From Levilactobacillus suantsaii (GTDB lineage: Bacteria > Bacillota > Bacilli > Lactobacillales > Lactobacillaceae): a DNA stretch of 39,980 bases. A program made the position numbers and the translations under genes. The notes beneath the pieces are model-generated. The model searched no databases, was not told the DNA's origin, and was given only the letters and a program-made list of their open reading frames with translations. Shown one piece after another: positions 39,584 through 39,980 of the stretch. Each line of letters starts with the position of its first letter. Positions within the stretch are counted from its first letter, which is position 1. The DNA is taken from positions 1-39,980 of the forward strand of contig NZ_QXIL01000020.1 of NCBI RefSeq assembly GCF_004115745.1, given 5' to 3'.

Positions 39584-39676
39584 TTATGCCGTTAACTCAT
39601 ATGATAAAAATTCAGCACTCCCCCAAGTTCTCAATTTCGATAACTGACGCAACCGCAATAATCTGTTATTTAACAA
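39584..39676 (-). CDS. Possible small peptide ORF (signal-precursor candidate)
   Basis: TTG 39676 has GAGGAG six bases upstream and opens a 30-residue frame. It starts MLNNRLLRLRQLSKLRTW, continues GSAEFLSYELTA and stops at 39584, just before the terminator. A basic amphipathic first half and an acidic end are loosely reminiscent of AgrD-like precursors, but there is no Cys, no double-glycine leader and no AgrB gene in the window. A second overlapping frame (ATG near 39725, 17 codons, MTVNKFVCHDVLRSKFC) ends across its start. Codon use (TTA, AGA, AAT) differs from the neighbouring genes. Kept as a low-confidence candidate because of its position. Confidence 0.25.
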   Translation of the reverse strand: MLNNRLLRLRQLSKLRTWGSAEFLSYELTA

Positions 39677-39816
39677 AACTTACTCCTCAGCACATCATGA
39701 CAAACAAATTTATTCACCGTCATCACAGTCTTTCGTGGGGCCGCATGTTCCCCACATTAGGTCAGGTTCAACGACCAACGTCTTTGACCCCTTCCAACTG
39801 TGTTAACCATACCATT

Positions 39817-39845
39817 TAATTAGCCGGTCAAGCGATAAGTGGCAA
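39817..39845 (-). promoter_or_regulatory. Promoter of the short upstream transcript
   Basis: Minus-strand TTGCCA (39840-39845), 17-bp spacer and TAATTA (39817-39822). Confidence 0.5.
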
Positions 39846-39869
39846 AAACGTCATTTTTTGCGCGACGAA

Positions 39870-39980
39870 TTTACAATTGAAGTGCAACAAGTAAGAAAAT
39901 AAAAATAGACTCCTAGCCTGAGTCCTGTAGAATGAAGTCACCATAACAATCATCTAAAGGAGTTCTTAGGCTATGAGTCC
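39870..39980 (+). mobile_element. Probable left end of an IS30-type insertion sequence
   Basis: The last ~110 bases have a layout I associate with IS30-family elements of lactobacilli: a terminal region TTTACAATTGAAGTGCAACA (39870-39889), a promoter (TAGACT 39906-39911, TAGAAT 39928-39933) and a short leader to a transposase start. GACTC-c-TAGCCT (39908-39919) pairs with AGGCTA-t-GAGTC (39968-39979), a 12-position helix that hides the start codon in read-through transcripts from outside, a known IS protection device. The family call rests on memory of similar ends; the exact boundary is not determined. Confidence 0.4.
39973..39980 (+). CDS. Start of a truncated gene, probable transposase
   Basis: ATG 39973 follows AAAGGAG by about ten bases; only Met-Ser and part of a third codon are inside the window. 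The transposase reading depends on the IS interpretation of the upstream region. Confidence 0.4.

Larger units (their letters stand above)
39543..39810 (-). ncRNA. Candidate short transcript upstream of the signalling operon
   Basis: It runs from a promoter (39817-39845) to a terminator (39543-39572) on the same strand as the operon. Its 5' half folds into a three-way junction: CACAGT/ACTGTG (39724-39729 with 39797-39802) enclosing GTGGGG/CCCCAC (39735-39755) and GGTCA/TGACC (39760-39789). Its 3' half contains possible small ORFs. It could be a peptide mRNA with a structured leader, or a regulatory RNA. I matched the fold to no known riboswitch. Confidence 0.4.

Noticed and set aside
39724-39802. 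TPP riboswitch-like string TGAACCTGACCTAAT on the minus strand
   Set aside because: The invariant CTGAGA half of the TPP aptamer is absent and the pairing differs (GGTCA/TGACC and GTGGGG/CCCCAC).
1-39980. CRISPR array, tRNA or rRNA genes
   Set aside because: No regularly spaced repeats and no tRNA cloverleaf or rRNA sequence noticed on either strand.

Overview
This window looks like a chromosomal segment of a GC-rich member of the Lactobacillaceae. The evidence is Spx, RNase Y, YfhO, AgrC/AgrA-type signalling genes, CPBP proteases, a lipoate ligase with a CcpA-type cre box, low-GC Gram-positive Shine-Dalgarno sequences and frequent TTG starts. The base composition fits a Levilactobacillus-like or similarly GC-rich lineage, but no rRNA or other marker settles the species. 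There is no tRNA, rRNA or CRISPR array. No complete mobile element is visible; the last ~110 bp look like the left end of an IS30-type insertion sequence.

Layout. 0-9 kb: an S9 peptidase diverging from a ketopantoate reductase, a tiny stand-alone ATP-cone-like protein, an Spx paralogue without its redox cysteines, a 1.1 kb AT-rich intergenic region that ends in a candidate small RNA, a 5'-nucleotidase-family metallophosphatase, and an RNase Y with an unusual KH domain. 9-17.5 kb: a membrane-anchored alpha/beta hydrolase with a YoaK-type membrane protein, an M3 oligopeptidase, an XRE regulator, a methyltransferase-like protein, and two overlapping MutS-like ATPases, the second frameshifted. 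17.5-20.4 kb: two CPBP intramembrane proteases and small membrane proteins. 20.6-24.9 kb: a four-gene redox operon (MDR reductase, SRPBCC protein, SDR, MerR regulator) with a perfect 20-bp palindrome in its promoter, then a second SDR and a small nitroreductase. 25-34 kb: a protein with a Lys/Thr tail and a membrane partner, lipoate ligase, an Rrf2 regulator, a large YfhO protein, a structured RNA upstream of a universal stress protein, a pseudouridine synthase and two small proteins. 34.2-39.8 kb: a signalling locus on the minus strand.

The most unusual part is that signalling locus. One operon encodes an AgrA/ComE-type response regulator, frameshifted inside its LytTR domain, followed by three AgrC-like membrane kinases. 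The first kinase keeps an intact ATP-binding domain but has Gln where the phosphoacceptor His should be. The other two keep the His (HDYQNML) but have lost the N-box and G-box. The trio therefore looks like a histidine kinase split into complementary parts that would have to phosphorylate in trans. The locus is flanked on both sides by apparently independent short transcripts with promoter, folded elements and terminator; the upstream one contains possible small peptide ORFs.

All coordinates and motifs were read by eye. Promoters, RNAs and family names without a catalytic motif are predictions.
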